Assembly (NCBI GenBank): GCA_031553395.1
Contig: JAVBLR010000020.1
Span: 1 to 64,000 of the forward strand
Source: WRGA01 sp031553395
GTDB lineage: Bacteria > Bacteroidota > Bacteroidia > Bacteroidales > WRGA01
DNA: 64,000 bases
Direction: 5' to 3'
Each line of letters begins with the position of its first letter. Position 1 is the stretch's first letter. Below the pieces are notes generated by a model. That model was not told the origin of the DNA. It saw only the letters and a list, made by a program, of their open reading frames with translations, and ran no database searches. Below, one piece after another: positions 16,997-24,917 of the stretch. A program made the position numbers and the translations under genes.

Positions 16997-17923
16997 TTAT
17001 CTAGGTTGTTGCATTCCTGGTACTGCTGGAGCTGCTGATGTAGCAGGTTTTTCGATGCTTAACAATTCCATCTCGAAAACCAATGTTGAGAAAGGTTTGA
17101 TAACACCTCTGTCTTGTGCTCCATAAGCAAGTTCTTGAGGAACATATACTTCCCATTTAGAACCTACAGGCATCAATTCCAATGCTTCAGTCCAACCTGG
17201 GATAACTTGAGTTAAACCAAAAGTTGAAGGTTCGTTACGTTTGTAAGAACTGTCGAATTCAGTTATTCCGTCAATCAAAGTTCCTCTGTAATTTACTTTT
17301 ACTTTATCGCTTTTTGTCGGTTTTGGGCCGTTTCCTTCTTTAATTACTTTGTATTGTAATCCGCTTGGCAATGTAACAACGCCTTCTTTTGCTTTGTTAG
17401 CTTCTAAAAATGCGATTCCGGCAGTTTTATTTTCACCGTATTGTTTTTCTAATTCAGCAGATCTGATTTTTTCAACAATTTTGTTTGCATATTCATTGGC
17501 TGCTGTAGGATCCATTTTCATATCTTTTTCCAAGATACCGGCAACAGCTCCTGCCATAAATTGTTCTTTGCTTAAAGTTTTAGTAGAATCTCCTGCGAAT
17601 AAGCTTTTATAAAATTGTTCAAAACTGTCATCGCTGTATCTTGAACCATATTGAACACCCATGTTGTAGGCAATTTTTTGAGAATCTCTAAGTGCTGCGG
17701 CATCTACAAATCCTTGTACGAAATCTTTGATGTAAGCAGAATCCAATCCCGAACGAACAACTTCTCCTTTTAATCCGTGAGTGCTGGATAATCCGATTGA
17801 GTAAGCTAATGAGTCTAATTCTGATTTTAAATCAGCTTGTGGCACTTTGGCACCTCCTGTGCAAGAGAAAAAAAACATCCCTAGTCCAAGACCGAATAAT
17901 AAAATAACACTAATCTTTTTCAT
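16997..17923 (-). CDS. FKBP-type peptidyl-prolyl isomerase, lipoprotein
   Basis: A periplasmic or outer-membrane folding catalyst of the FkpA/Mip type. The signal peptide ends at a lipobox with Cys21 (GLGLGMFFFSC). Residues 35-190 form the helical dimerisation domain, starting with ELDSLAYSIGLSSTHGLK, and residues 200-290 the FKBP domain (KVNYRGTLIDG, FDSSYKRNEP, VIPGWTEALELMPVGSKW, YGAQDRG). The tail is Pro/Ala/Gln-rich. The length is 308 residues. Its promoter is back to back with that of the sirtuin gene. Client proteins are unknown. Confidence 0.93.
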   Translation of the reverse strand: MKKISVILLFGLGLGMFFFSCTGGAKVPQADLKSELDSLAYSIGLSSTHGLKGEVVRSGLDSAYIKDFVQGFVDAAALRDSQKIAYNMGVQYGSRYSDDSFEQFYKSLFAGDSTKTLSKEQFMAGAVAGILEKDMKMDPTAANEYANKIVEKIRSAELEKQYGENKTAGIAFLEANKAKEGVVTLPSGLQYKVIKEGNGPKPTKSDKVKVNYRGTLIDGITEFDSSYKRNEPSTFGLTQVIPGWTEALELMPVGSKWEVYVPQELAYGAQDRGVIKPFSTLVFEMELLSIEKPATSAAPAVPGMQQPR

Positions 17924-17999
17924 TGTTTTTATTGATTAAATTAACTAATTGACAAATAGTTTATTAATAAGTTCTCATAAATTGTTGCTTTTTCGTGCG

Positions 18000-18007
18000 C
18001 AAAAGTA
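18000..18007 (-). promoter_or_regulatory. -7 box for the FKBP gene
   Basis: TACTTTTG on the minus strand, about 77 nt upstream of the ATG. It faces away from the sirtuin -7 box 45 nt to the right. Confidence 0.6.
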
Positions 18008-18051
18008 GCTTTTTTCTTAACATACTCGTTCGTTTTTATATGAAAAATGTA

Positions 18052-18059
18052 TAATTTTG
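18052..18059 (+). promoter_or_regulatory. -7 box for the sirtuin gene
   Basis: TAATTTTG, 38 nt before the ATG at 18098. Together with the minus-strand box at 18000-18007 it forms a divergent promoter pair. Confidence 0.55.
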
Positions 18060-18097
18060 TGAGGTTTGCATTTAAAAAGATTCAATAATATTCAGAA

Positions 18098-18784
18098 ATG
18101 AAAAATTTAGTTGTATTGACAGGAGCAGGAATGAGTGCCGAAAGTGGGATCAGTACTTTCAGGGATTCGGGTGGGCTATGGGAACAGTATCGGATTGAAG
18201 ATGTTGCAACTCCCGAAGGTTGGAATAAAAATCCTGAATTGGTATTGGATTTTTATAATCAACGGAGAAGGCAACTTTTTGAGGTTAACCCAAATGAAGG
18301 ACATCTGATATTACACGAACTCGAAAAGGAATTGAATGTACAAATTATTACACAAAATGTTGACAATTTGCATGAAATCGCTGGGAGTTCAACTGTTTTG
18401 CATTTGCATGGCGAATTGTTGAAAGTTCGTTCTGTTGGTGATGAAAACCTTATTTATGAATTGAATGCAGATAATCCGGATATCCATTTGGATGATGTTT
18501 GTGAGAAAGGATTTCAGTTGCGGCCGCATATTGTTTGGTTTGGAGAAGCTGTTCCAATGATTGACAATGCAATAGAGTTGGTAAAGACAGCTGATATTTT
18601 CCTGATTATAGGAACTTCATTAAATGTATATCCGGCAGCAGGATTAGTAAATTATGTTCAGCAAGGAATTCCGGTTTATTTGATTGATCCTAATGATGTT
18701 CCTCATTCTTCGTATAAAAATATTCATATTATAAAAAAGGGAGCTTCGGAAGGAATGAAAGATTTTAAGAAGTTGATTTTGTAA
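18098..18784 (+). CDS. cobB: NAD-dependent protein deacylase, sirtuin class III
   Basis: Removes acyl groups from protein lysines using NAD. The Rossmann motif LTGAGMSAESGISTFRD starts at residue 7; TQNVDNLHEIAGS and HLHGEL carry the catalytic His. FYNQRRRQLF holds the Tyr-x-x-Arg pair that class III enzymes (SIRT5, CobB) use to read succinyl or malonyl groups, so desuccinylase activity is likely. The small domain lacks the usual two CxxC zinc pairs; only one Cys remains (DDVCEKGFQLRPHIVWFGE). Such zinc-free forms are, as far as I recall, common in Bacteroidetes. The length is 228 residues. Confidence 0.92.
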   Translation: MKNLVVLTGAGMSAESGISTFRDSGGLWEQYRIEDVATPEGWNKNPELVLDFYNQRRRQLFEVNPNEGHLILHELEKELNVQIITQNVDNLHEIAGSSTVLHLHGELLKVRSVGDENLIYELNADNPDIHLDDVCEKGFQLRPHIVWFGEAVPMIDNAIELVKTADIFLIIGTSLNVYPAAGLVNYVQQGIPVYLIDPNDVPHSSYKNIHIIKKGASEGMKDFKKLIL

Positions 18785-18888
18785 ATGAATCAAATGAGTA
18801 TTTTTTTAATAAAATTAACTATTGTGGTTTTTCTTTGCATTCCAAAATGCATATTATTTGAAAATATATAAAAAACTTTTGCTTAAAG

Positions 18889-18920
18889 TTTGGGTAATCA
18901 CAAAACTATGTCTACTTTTG
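18889..18920 (+). promoter_or_regulatory. Promoter of rpsU-xer-raiA
   Basis: TTTG at 18889-18892 and TACTTTTG at 18913-18920 with 20 nt between them, a close match to the Bacteroidetes promoter consensus. The ATG of rpsU is 45 nt downstream. Confidence 0.8.
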
Positions 18921-18965
18921 TCGTCCAAATTTTAATAAAGAATAAATTTTTATAACTAAAAGAGT

Positions 18966-19157
18966 ATGATTATAGTACCTGTAAAAGAGGGCGAAAACAT
19001 CGAAAAAGCGCTAAAAAAATTTAAAAGAAAATTCGAAAAAACAGGAGTTGTAAAAGAAGTAAGAGCTAGACAAGCTTTCATTAAGCCTTCTGTAACAAAA
19101 AGAAAACAAAAAATTCGCGCAGTTTATGTTCAAAAACTGCAACAAGCCGAAGAATAA
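18966..19157 (+). CDS. rpsU: 30S ribosomal protein bS21
   Basis: A small basic subunit protein of 63 residues beginning MIIVPVKEGENIEKALKKFK, with the long basic helix typical of bS21. In Bacteroidetes, bS21 together with bS6 and bS18 buries the 3' tail of 16S rRNA and thereby hides the anti-Shine-Dalgarno sequence. It leads the rpsU-xer-raiA group, an arrangement seen in other Bacteroidales. No Shine-Dalgarno motif precedes its own ATG. Confidence 0.96.
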   Translation: MIIVPVKEGENIEKALKKFKRKFEKTGVVKEVRARQAFIKPSVTKRKQKIRAVYVQKLQQAEE

Positions 19158-19229
19158 AATTTGTTTTTTTAATAGGATTTATCAATTCTATTCCTTATAT
19201 TCGTTGCATATTTCATTGTAGCGAATTTT

Positions 19230-20126
19230 ATGCCTATAGAGTCTTTTTTACAATATGTTCGTTATGAGAAAAATTATTCTTCTCATACCGAAGTTTCTTA
19301 TTGTAAAGATTTGACTCAATTCGATCTTTTTATACAAGATAAATTTGCTGTTTCAGATTGGGCTGATATACATGCTGATATGGTTAGAGCGTGGATTGTT
19401 TCCTTAATAGAAGAAAAAAATACGCCAAGAACAATTAATCGCAAATTAAGTGCTTTGAAATCTTTTTACAAATTCCTCCTTAAAGAAGGAAGAGTAAAAA
19501 ATAATCCTGTAAAAAACGTATCAGGCCCGAAGGTAAATAAGCCTTTGCCATCTTTTGTAAAAGAAAAAGAGATGGATATGTTGCTTGATAATGTTTTTTC
19601 CGGTAATGATTTTGAAACTTGCCGGGATAAACTGATTATAGAGTTGTTTTATCTGACCGGAATTCGGCGTGCTGAACTAATTGAGCTTAAAAATGCGGAC
19701 GTTGATTTGTCTGCAAATCAAATTAAGGTTACAGGAAAACGTAATAAGCAACGATACATTCCGTTTGGAAACGAATTGCGAGACCATATCTATGAGTATG
19801 AAAAAATAAAACATCAAGAAGTTTCATTAAGTGATGATTATTTTTTTGTACGTAAAAATGGAGAAAAGATGTATCCTAAGCTTGTTTATTTATTGGTAAA
19901 TAAGTATTTGACAACAGTAAGTTCTTTATCTAAAAGGAGTCCGCATATATTAAGGCATACATTTGCAACTACCATGCTGAATAATGGAGCAGGGTTAAAT
20001 GAAGTAAAGGAAATATTAGGACATAGCAGCTTGGCTGCAACTGAAGTTTATACGCACATTACATTCGAGGAATTAAAAAAAGTGTATCACGAAGCTCATC
20101 CTAGAGAAAACAAGGAAGAGCAATAG
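19230..20126 (+). CDS. xerC: Tyrosine recombinase XerC/XerD-like
   Basis: Resolves chromosome dimers at dif. It has an N-terminal SAM-like core-binding domain (residues 1-85) and the catalytic domain with the full set: Arg in TGIRRAELIEL, Lys in VTGKRNKQRYIPF, HILRHTFATTM (His-x-x-Arg), LGHSSLAATEVYTH (His and the nucleophile Tyr). At 298 residues it is the housekeeping size, and it sits between rpsU and raiA, so it is not a phage or transposon integrase. Whether it is the XerC or XerD partner cannot be decided here; the symbol follows genomic context. Confidence 0.9.
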   Translation: MPIESFLQYVRYEKNYSSHTEVSYCKDLTQFDLFIQDKFAVSDWADIHADMVRAWIVSLIEEKNTPRTINRKLSALKSFYKFLLKEGRVKNNPVKNVSGPKVNKPLPSFVKEKEMDMLLDNVFSGNDFETCRDKLIIELFYLTGIRRAELIELKNADVDLSANQIKVTGKRNKQRYIPFGNELRDHIYEYEKIKHQEVSLSDDYFFVRKNGEKMYPKLVYLLVNKYLTTVSSLSKRSPHILRHTFATTMLNNGAGLNEVKEILGHSSLAATEVYTHITFEELKKVYHEAHPRENKEEQ

Positions 20127-20131
20127 ACAAA

Positions 20132-20138
20132 AAGGAGG
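20132..20138 (+). promoter_or_regulatory. Strong Shine-Dalgarno site of raiA
   Basis: AAGGAGG, a full complement of the 16S tail, ends 4 nt before the ATG at 20143. Such sites are rare in this phylum and in this window. Confidence 0.7.
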
Positions 20139-20142
20139 TTTT

Positions 20143-20442
20143 ATGGAAATCAACATTCAATCCGTTCATTTTACAGCATCAGAACAGTTAGAAGCTTTTA
20201 TCCAAAAAAAAGTTTCTAAATTGGAACAATATTATGATGGTATTTTAAGTGCAGAAGTATCATTGAAAGTAATAAAACCAGAATCTGCAAATAATAAAGA
20301 GGCTCAGATAAAATTGGTAGTGCCCGGAAGCGATTTGTTTGCCGATAAAACAACTGATTCTTTTGAACAGTCAATTGATGTAGCAGTTCAAGCGTTAGAG
20401 AAGCAGCTTACGAAGTTTAAGGAAAAAATAAAAGGAAAATAA
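20143..20442 (+). CDS. raiA: Ribosome hibernation factor, HPF/RaiA family (short form)
   Basis: Binds the decoding region of the 30S subunit and silences ribosomes in slow growth. It is 99 residues of the beta-alpha-beta-beta-beta-alpha fold, from MEINIQSVHFTASEQLEAFI to a Lys-rich C-terminus (LTKFKEKIKGK). It lacks the C-terminal dimerisation domain of long HPF. It is the last gene of the rpsU group, 16 nt after xer, and has a perfect Shine-Dalgarno site. It is followed by a terminator that overlaps the next promoter. Confidence 0.9.
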   Translation: MEINIQSVHFTASEQLEAFIQKKVSKLEQYYDGILSAEVSLKVIKPESANNKEAQIKLVVPGSDLFADKTTDSFEQSIDVAVQALEKQLTKFKEKIKGK

Positions 20443-20455
20443 AAGACAAATATAT

Positions 20456-20486
20456 TTTGTATTTATAAAAATTGTTCGTAATTTTG
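20456..20486 (+). promoter_or_regulatory. Promoter of the tRNA-tuf operon
   Basis: TTTG at 20456-20459 and TAATTTTG at 20479-20486 with exactly 19 nt between them: the best consensus promoter in the window. The predicted start, near 20493, lies inside the raiA terminator stem. Confidence 0.85.
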
Positions 20487-20489
20487 CAG

Positions 20490-20525
20490 CCGTTTCGCTT
20501 TTTTTACAGGCGAAACGGTTTTTTT
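20490..20525 (+). terminator. Terminator of raiA overlapping the tRNA operon start
   Basis: CCGTTTCGC at 20490-20498 pairs perfectly with GCGAAACGG at 20510-20518, followed by seven T. Its left arm coincides with the predicted start of the tRNA-tuf transcript. Confidence 0.85.
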
Positions 20526-20535
20526 AACTGAAATT

Positions 20536-20609
20536 GCCTCTTTAGCTCAGTTGGCCAGAGCACGTGATTTGTAATCTCGGGGTCGTTGGTTCGAATCCGA
20601 CAAGAGGCT
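20536..20609 (+). tRNA. tRNA-Thr (anticodon TGT)
   Basis: A full cloverleaf with acceptor GCCTCTT pairing with AAGAGGC, D-arm AGCTCAGTTGGCCAGAGC, anticodon loop TTTGTAA and T-loop GGTTCGAATCC. No CCA is encoded. It is the first of four tRNAs ahead of tuf. Confidence 0.96.
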
Positions 20610-20616
20610 CAAACGT

Positions 20617-20640
20617 AGTAAGTTTAAAGTTCTAAGTTTT
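20617..20640. repeat. Short heptamer run between two tRNAs
   Basis: Three 7-nt words (AGTAAGT, TTAAAGT, TCTAAGT) in the spacer between tRNA-Thr and tRNA-Tyr. They belong to the 7-nt periodic class found in other gaps. Confidence 0.5.
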
Positions 20641-20673
20641 GGAGAGTTTTCTTAAAATTTACAACTATAAAAA

Positions 20674-20756
20674 GGGCGAATACCAGAGTGGCCAAATGGG
20701 GCAGACTGTAAATCTGCTGGTTTATACCTTCGGTGGTTCGAATCCATCTTCGCCCA
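20674..20756 (+). tRNA. tRNA-Tyr (anticodon GTA)
   Basis: Acceptor GGGCGAA pairs with TTCGCCC; the anticodon loop CTGTAAA has GTA at 20708-20710. A long variable arm between the anticodon and T stems gives 83 nt, as expected for bacterial tRNA-Tyr. Confidence 0.96.
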
Positions 20757-20813
20757 CACTTTTTGTTTTAAATACCTTTTATTTGATTTATTTAAGGCAA
20801 AATAGTAAATCTT

Positions 20814-20886
20814 GCGGAAGTAGCTCAGTTGATAGAGCATTAGCCTTCCAAGCTGAGGGTCGCGGGTTTGAGTCCCGTCTTCCGCT
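20814..20886 (+). tRNA. tRNA-Gly (anticodon TCC)
   Basis: Acceptor GCGGAAG pairs with CTTCCGC; the anticodon loop CTTCCAA has TCC at 20847-20849. The length is 73 nt. Confidence 0.96.
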
Positions 20887-20892
20887 CTATTT

Positions 20893-20964
<72 letters not shown>

Positions 20965-21017
20965 CATTAATGTGTAAAAGGCTAATCATTTTAAATAATA
21001 AATAACAAGTTTAAGCT

Positions 21018-22205
21018 ATGGCTAAAGAGAAATTTGAACGTACCAAGCCGCACGTGAATATCGGTACTATCGGACACGTGGACCACGGTAAAACAACTTT
21101 GACAGCTGCCATTACAACAGTTTTGGCAAAAAGAGGTCTTTCAGAAATGCGTTCTTTCGATTCTATCGATAATGCTCCTGAAGAAAAAGAAAGAGGTATT
21201 ACTATTAATACATCTCATGTTGAATATCAAACAGCAAATCGTCACTATGCTCACGTAGACTGTCCGGGTCACGCCGACTACGTTAAGAACATGGTAACTG
21301 GTGCTGCTCAAATGGATGGTGCTATTATTGTAGTTGCTGCTACTGATGGTCCTATGCCTCAAACTCGCGAGCATATTCTTTTGGCTCGTCAGGTAAATGT
21401 TCCTAAAATCGTTGTTTTCATGAACAAATGTGACATGGTAGATGATGCCGAAATGTTGGATTTAGTTGAAATGGAAATGCGTGAATTACTTTCATTCTAT
21501 CAGTTTGATGGAGACAATACTCCTGTTATTCGCGGTTCTGCTCTTGGAGCTTTGAACGGCGTTGCAGAATGGGAAGATAAAGTAATGGAATTGATGGATG
21601 CTGTGGATACTTGGATTCCACTTCCTCCTCGTGATGTTGATAAACCCTTCTTGATGCCTGTTGAAGATGTATTCTCAATTACAGGTCGTGGTACAGTTGC
21701 TACAGGTCGTATCGAAACTGGTATTATCAAAACTGGTGAAGAAGTTCAAATCATTGGTTTAGGTGCTGAAGGTAAAAAATCGGTTGTTACAGGAGTGGAA
21801 ATGTTCCGCAAAATTCTTGACGAAGGTCAAGCTGGTGATAACGTAGGTTTGTTACTTCGCGGTGTTGACAAAGACGATATCAAACGTGGTATGGTTATTA
21901 CACACCCTGGAAAAGTTACCCCTCATACAAGATTTAAAGCAGAGGTATATATCTTGAAAAAAGAAGAAGGTGGTCGTCATACTCCATTCCATAACAAATA
22001 CCGTCCTCAGTTTTATATCCGTACATTGGATGTAACAGGAGAAATTACTCTTCCTGAAGGAACTGAAATGGTAATGCCTGGTGATAATGTAACTATTACA
22101 GTTGAACTTATCTACCCGGTAGCATGTAGTGTAGGTCTTCGTTTCGCTATCCGCGAAGGTGGACGTACAGTAGGTGCTGGTCAGATTACTGAAATTCTTA
22201 ACTAA
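21018..22205 (+). CDS. tuf: Elongation factor Tu
   Basis: A GTPase that brings aminoacyl-tRNA to the ribosome. The 395 residues contain GHVDHGKTT (P-loop), the switch I segment around EEKERGITINTSHVEY, DCPGHADYVKNM (switch II) and NKCDMVD (guanine specificity), followed by domains 2 and 3 ending in GAGQITEIL. It is cotranscribed with the four upstream tRNAs in a standard Bacteroidales arrangement and is followed by a mirrored heptamer hairpin before tRNA-Trp. Confidence 0.99.
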   Translation: MAKEKFERTKPHVNIGTIGHVDHGKTTLTAAITTVLAKRGLSEMRSFDSIDNAPEEKERGITINTSHVEYQTANRHYAHVDCPGHADYVKNMVTGAAQMDGAIIVVAATDGPMPQTREHILLARQVNVPKIVVFMNKCDMVDDAEMLDLVEMEMRELLSFYQFDGDNTPVIRGSALGALNGVAEWEDKVMELMDAVDTWIPLPPRDVDKPFLMPVEDVFSITGRGTVATGRIETGIIKTGEEVQIIGLGAEGKKSVVTGVEMFRKILDEGQAGDNVGLLLRGVDKDDIKRGMVITHPGKVTPHTRFKAEVYILKKEEGGRHTPFHNKYRPQFYIRTLDVTGEITLPEGTEMVMPGDNVTITVELIYPVACSVGLRFAIREGGRTVGAGQITEILN

Positions 22206-22287
22206 GAATATAATTAAGAATTAAGACTAAAGTTTAAGGATAATATCAAATTAATTCTTAATTTTTAACTCTTAATTCTTAATTAAA
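22206..22287. repeat. Mirrored heptamer hairpin between tuf and tRNA-Trp
   Basis: TAATTAAGAATTAAG at 22211-22225 pairs perfectly with CTTAATTCTTAATTA at 22271-22285. Both arms are made of 7-nt words (ATTAAGA type on the left, TTAATTC type on the right). It fills the whole gap from the tuf stop to the tRNA. Confidence 0.75.
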
Positions 22288-22288
22288 T

Positions 22289-22361
22289 ACGGGTCTAGCT
22301 CAGTTGGTAGAGCACTGGTCTCCAAAACCAGGTGTCGGGAGTTCGAGCCTCTCGACCCGTG
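22289..22361 (+). tRNA. tRNA-Trp (anticodon CCA)
   Basis: Acceptor ACGGGTC pairs with GACCCGT; anticodon stem CTGGT/ACCAG with CCA at 22322-22324. The length is 73 nt. It sits directly before secE, as in many bacteria. Confidence 0.96.
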
Positions 22362-22377
22362 CAAAATACTATATACA

Positions 22378-22572
22378 ATGAAGAAATTTATTGCTAATAT
22401 CAAAGCGTCTTATGACGAACTTGTGCATAAGGTGTCTTGGCCTTCAGGTCCTGAATTGAGTAATAGTGCCGTAGTCGTTTTGTTTGCTTCCTTAATAATG
22501 GCTTTGGCGGTATTCGGTATCGACCTTGTATTTGAGAATGTGATGAATTTTATTTACACCAAAGTTTTCTAA
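22378..22572 (+). CDS. secE: Preprotein translocase subunit SecE
   Basis: An essential small part of the SecYEG channel. It has 64 residues with the amphipathic helix and the conserved ASYDELVHKVSWPSGPEL hinge, then one membrane helix (VVVLFASLIMALAVFGIDLV). This is the short single-helix form. It is placed between tRNA-Trp and nusG, with a 16-nt gap to nusG. Confidence 0.96.
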   Translation: MKKFIANIKASYDELVHKVSWPSGPELSNSAVVVLFASLIMALAVFGIDLVFENVMNFIYTKVF

Positions 22573-22588
22573 TTAAGAAGGGATTTAC

Positions 22589-23131
22589 ATGTCTGAGATT
22601 GAAAAAAAGTGGTACGTTTTGCGTGCTATTAGTGGTAAAGAAAGCAAAGTAAGGGAATATCTCGAAGCTGAGATAAAAAATACCGGACTTGGTGAGTATG
22701 TATCTCAGGTATTAATTCCGACAGAAAAGGTGTATCAAGTACGTAACGGAAAGAAGGTAATGAAAGAAAGAAGTTATCTTCCCGGTTATGTGTTGATTGA
22801 AGCAGCTTTAGTAGGAGAGGTTGCACATCATCTCAGAAATACGCCGAATGTTATCGGTTTTTTGGGAGGAAGTGATAATCCTGTTCCTTTGAGGCCATCT
22901 GAGGTTAGCCGTATACTTGGTACAGTCGATGAATTGCAAGAAGCTGGTGAGGAAATTAATATTCCTTATTATGTGGGAGAAACTGTAAAAGTTGCTTACG
23001 GGCCTTTTAATGGTTTTAGCGGTATAATCGAAGAGGTGAATAATGAAAAGAAAAAACTCAAAGTGATGGTTAAGATATTTGGGCGGAAAACTCCGCTTGA
23101 ATTAAGCTTTATGCAAGTAGAGAAAGAATAA
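22589..23131 (+). CDS. nusG: Transcription termination/antitermination factor NusG
   Basis: Binds RNA polymerase, suppresses pausing and couples to Rho or the ribosome. The 180-residue protein has the NGN domain (KKWYVLRAISGKESKVREYL, then RSYLPGYVLIEA) and a C-terminal KOW domain (VKVAYGPFNGFSGIIEEVN). A partial Shine-Dalgarno AAGAAGGG precedes the start. A hairpin separates it from rplK. Confidence 0.97.
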   Translation: MSEIEKKWYVLRAISGKESKVREYLEAEIKNTGLGEYVSQVLIPTEKVYQVRNGKKVMKERSYLPGYVLIEAALVGEVAHHLRNTPNVIGFLGGSDNPVPLRPSEVSRILGTVDELQEAGEEINIPYYVGETVKVAYGPFNGFSGIIEEVNNEKKKLKVMVKIFGRKTPLELSFMQVEKE

Positions 23132-23162
23132 CTCATGTTTGTTACGCGTTGAGTTGTTTTTT
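23130..23162 (+). terminator. Weak hairpin between nusG and rplK
   Basis: AACTCA at 23130-23135 pairs with TGAGTT at 23150-23155 over a 14-nt loop, followed by a T run. It could be a partial terminator setting the ratio of nusG to ribosomal protein mRNA. Confidence 0.45.
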
Positions 23163-23198
23163 CGTTTTAATGTTCTATTCAAATAAATTTTGTGAAAA

Positions 23199-23642
23199 AT
23201 GGCTAAAGAAATTGCTGGACAGATTAAATTACAAATTAAAGGAGGTGCAGCAAACCCATCTCCGCCTGTAGGACCTGCATTAGGTTCTAAAGGTATAAAT
23301 ATTATGGAGTTTTGCAAGCAATTTAACGCCAGAACCCAAGACAAAGCCGGAAAAGTATTACCGGTCGTTATTACCTACTATTCTGATAAATCATTTGATT
23401 TTGTTGTAAAAACACCTCCAGTTGCTGTGCAATTATTGGAAGTGTCTAAGCAAAAAAGTGGTTCGGCTGAGCCTAATCGTAAAAAGGTTGCCGAAATTAC
23501 TTGGGATCAAGTGAAAGCTATTGCTGAAGATAAAATGGTGGATTTGAACTGTTTTTCTTTGGAATCGGCTATGACAATGGTAGCAGGTACTGCGAGAAGT
23601 ATGGGCATCACTGTAAAAGGGGAATTCCCTGGTAATAATTAA
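23199..23642 (+). CDS. rplK: 50S ribosomal protein uL11
   Basis: Forms the base of the GTPase-associated stalk with 23S rRNA. It has 147 residues with the Pro-rich N-terminal switch (GGAANPSPPVGPALGSKGIN) and the C-terminal rRNA-binding part ending GITVKGEFPGNN. It is the first gene of the rplKAJL-rpoBC cluster; the gap to rplA is 14 nt. Confidence 0.98.
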   Translation: MAKEIAGQIKLQIKGGAANPSPPVGPALGSKGINIMEFCKQFNARTQDKAGKVLPVVITYYSDKSFDFVVKTPPVAVQLLEVSKQKSGSAEPNRKKVAEITWDQVKAIAEDKMVDLNCFSLESAMTMVAGTARSMGITVKGEFPGNN

Positions 23643-23656
23643 AAACTTCAATTAAG

Positions 23657-24355
23657 ATGGGTAAACTGACAAAAAATCAAAAGTTAGCTTCAGCTAAGAT
23701 TGAAGACGGGAAATTATATTCTCTGAAAGAAGCTGCTCAATTGGTAAAAGAAATTTCTTTTACTAAATTTGATGCTTCGGTAGATGTTGATGTACGTTTA
23801 GGTGTTGACCCCCGTAAGGCTAACCAAATGGTTAGAGGTGTAGTATCCTTGCCTCACGGAACAGGTAAACAAGTAAGGGTTCTTGTGTTATGTACTCCTG
23901 ATATGGAAACTCAAGCTAAAGAAGCTGGAGCTGAATATGTTGGACTCGATGAATATATCGATAAAATAAAAGGTGGTTGGACTGATATTGATGTGATTAT
24001 CACAATGCCTTCTATCATGGGGAAAATTGGTGCTTTAGGTAGAGTATTAGGACCTCGTGGTCTTATGCCGAACCCAAAGAGCGGAACTGTAACCAATGAA
24101 GTAGGTAAAGCCGTAACTGAAGTAAAACAAGGTAAAATTGACTTTAAGGTTGATAAAACTGGTATTGTGCATACTTCTATAGGTAAAGTATCTTTTAGCC
24201 CTGATCAGATCAGAGATAATGCAAAGGAATTTATTGCTACTTTGAACAAATTAAAACCAACCGCTGCAAAAGGTACTTATATTAAAAGTGTTTATCTTTC
24301 AAGTACTATGAGTCCTGGTGTTAAGGTGGATCCTAAATCAGTGGAGGAAATTTAA
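23657..24355 (+). CDS. rplA: 50S ribosomal protein uL1
   Basis: The L1 stalk protein, which moves with E-site tRNA. The 232 residues contain the signature MPNPKSGTVTNEVGKAV and GRVLGPRGLMP. In many bacteria L1 represses its own rplK-rplA mRNA; no binding site was identified here. It is followed after 3 nt by rplJ. Confidence 0.98.
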   Translation: MGKLTKNQKLASAKIEDGKLYSLKEAAQLVKEISFTKFDASVDVDVRLGVDPRKANQMVRGVVSLPHGTGKQVRVLVLCTPDMETQAKEAGAEYVGLDEYIDKIKGGWTDIDVIITMPSIMGKIGALGRVLGPRGLMPNPKSGTVTNEVGKAVTEVKQGKIDFKVDKTGIVHTSIGKVSFSPDQIRDNAKEFIATLNKLKPTAAKGTYIKSVYLSSTMSPGVKVDPKSVEEI

Positions 24356-24358
24356 ATT

Positions 24359-24877
24359 ATGAGAAAGGAAGATAAAGACGTAATCATTAATCAGATTGCA
24401 ACCGCTTTAAAAGCATACGACCATTTTTATCTTACAGATACTGCTACATTGAATGCAGAAAAAACAAGTGAACTGAGAAGAGCTTGTTTCAAGCAGGATA
24501 TAAAGCTATTGGTGGTAAAAAATACGATGCTTAAAAAAGCGTTGGAAAGCTTAGAGGGTGATTTTTCTCCTCTTTTCGGTTCTTTGAAAGGTTCAACTTC
24601 TATTATGTTCTCAAATACGGGTAACGCCCCTGCTAAATTGATAAAATCATTTAGGAAGGATAAGGAGGAATTACCTGCTTTGAAAGCTGCGTATGTAGAA
24701 GAAAGTTTTTATGTAGGAGCTGAAAATTTGGAAGCACTTGTTAATATTAAGAGTAAAAATGAACTTATCGGTGATGTTATTGCTTTGTTGCAATCGCCTG
24801 CTAAGAATGTAATTTCAGCTCTTCAATCGGGTGGTACCACTATACATGGAGTTTTGAAAACTCTATCAGAAAGATAA
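24359..24877 (+). CDS. rplJ: 50S ribosomal protein uL10
   Basis: The stalk base that carries the L7/L12 dimers. The 172 residues show LRRACFKQDIKLLVVKNTML and the C-terminal helix for L12 binding (LQSPAKNVISALQSGGTTIH). It lies 40 nt before rplL. Confidence 0.97.
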   Translation: MRKEDKDVIINQIATALKAYDHFYLTDTATLNAEKTSELRRACFKQDIKLLVVKNTMLKKALESLEGDFSPLFGSLKGSTSIMFSNTGNAPAKLIKSFRKDKEELPALKAAYVEESFYVGAENLEALVNIKSKNELIGDVIALLQSPAKNVISALQSGGTTIHGVLKTLSER

Positions 24878-24917
24878 TATTAAAATTTCGTAAAACAACA
24901 ATTAAAAACATAAGACA

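Noticed and set aside
19230..20126. Integrase of a mobile element
   Set aside because: Size and the rpsU-xer-raiA context are those of the housekeeping Xer recombinase; no attachment-site duplication beside it, and the nearby tRNAs are intact with no repeated 3' ends.
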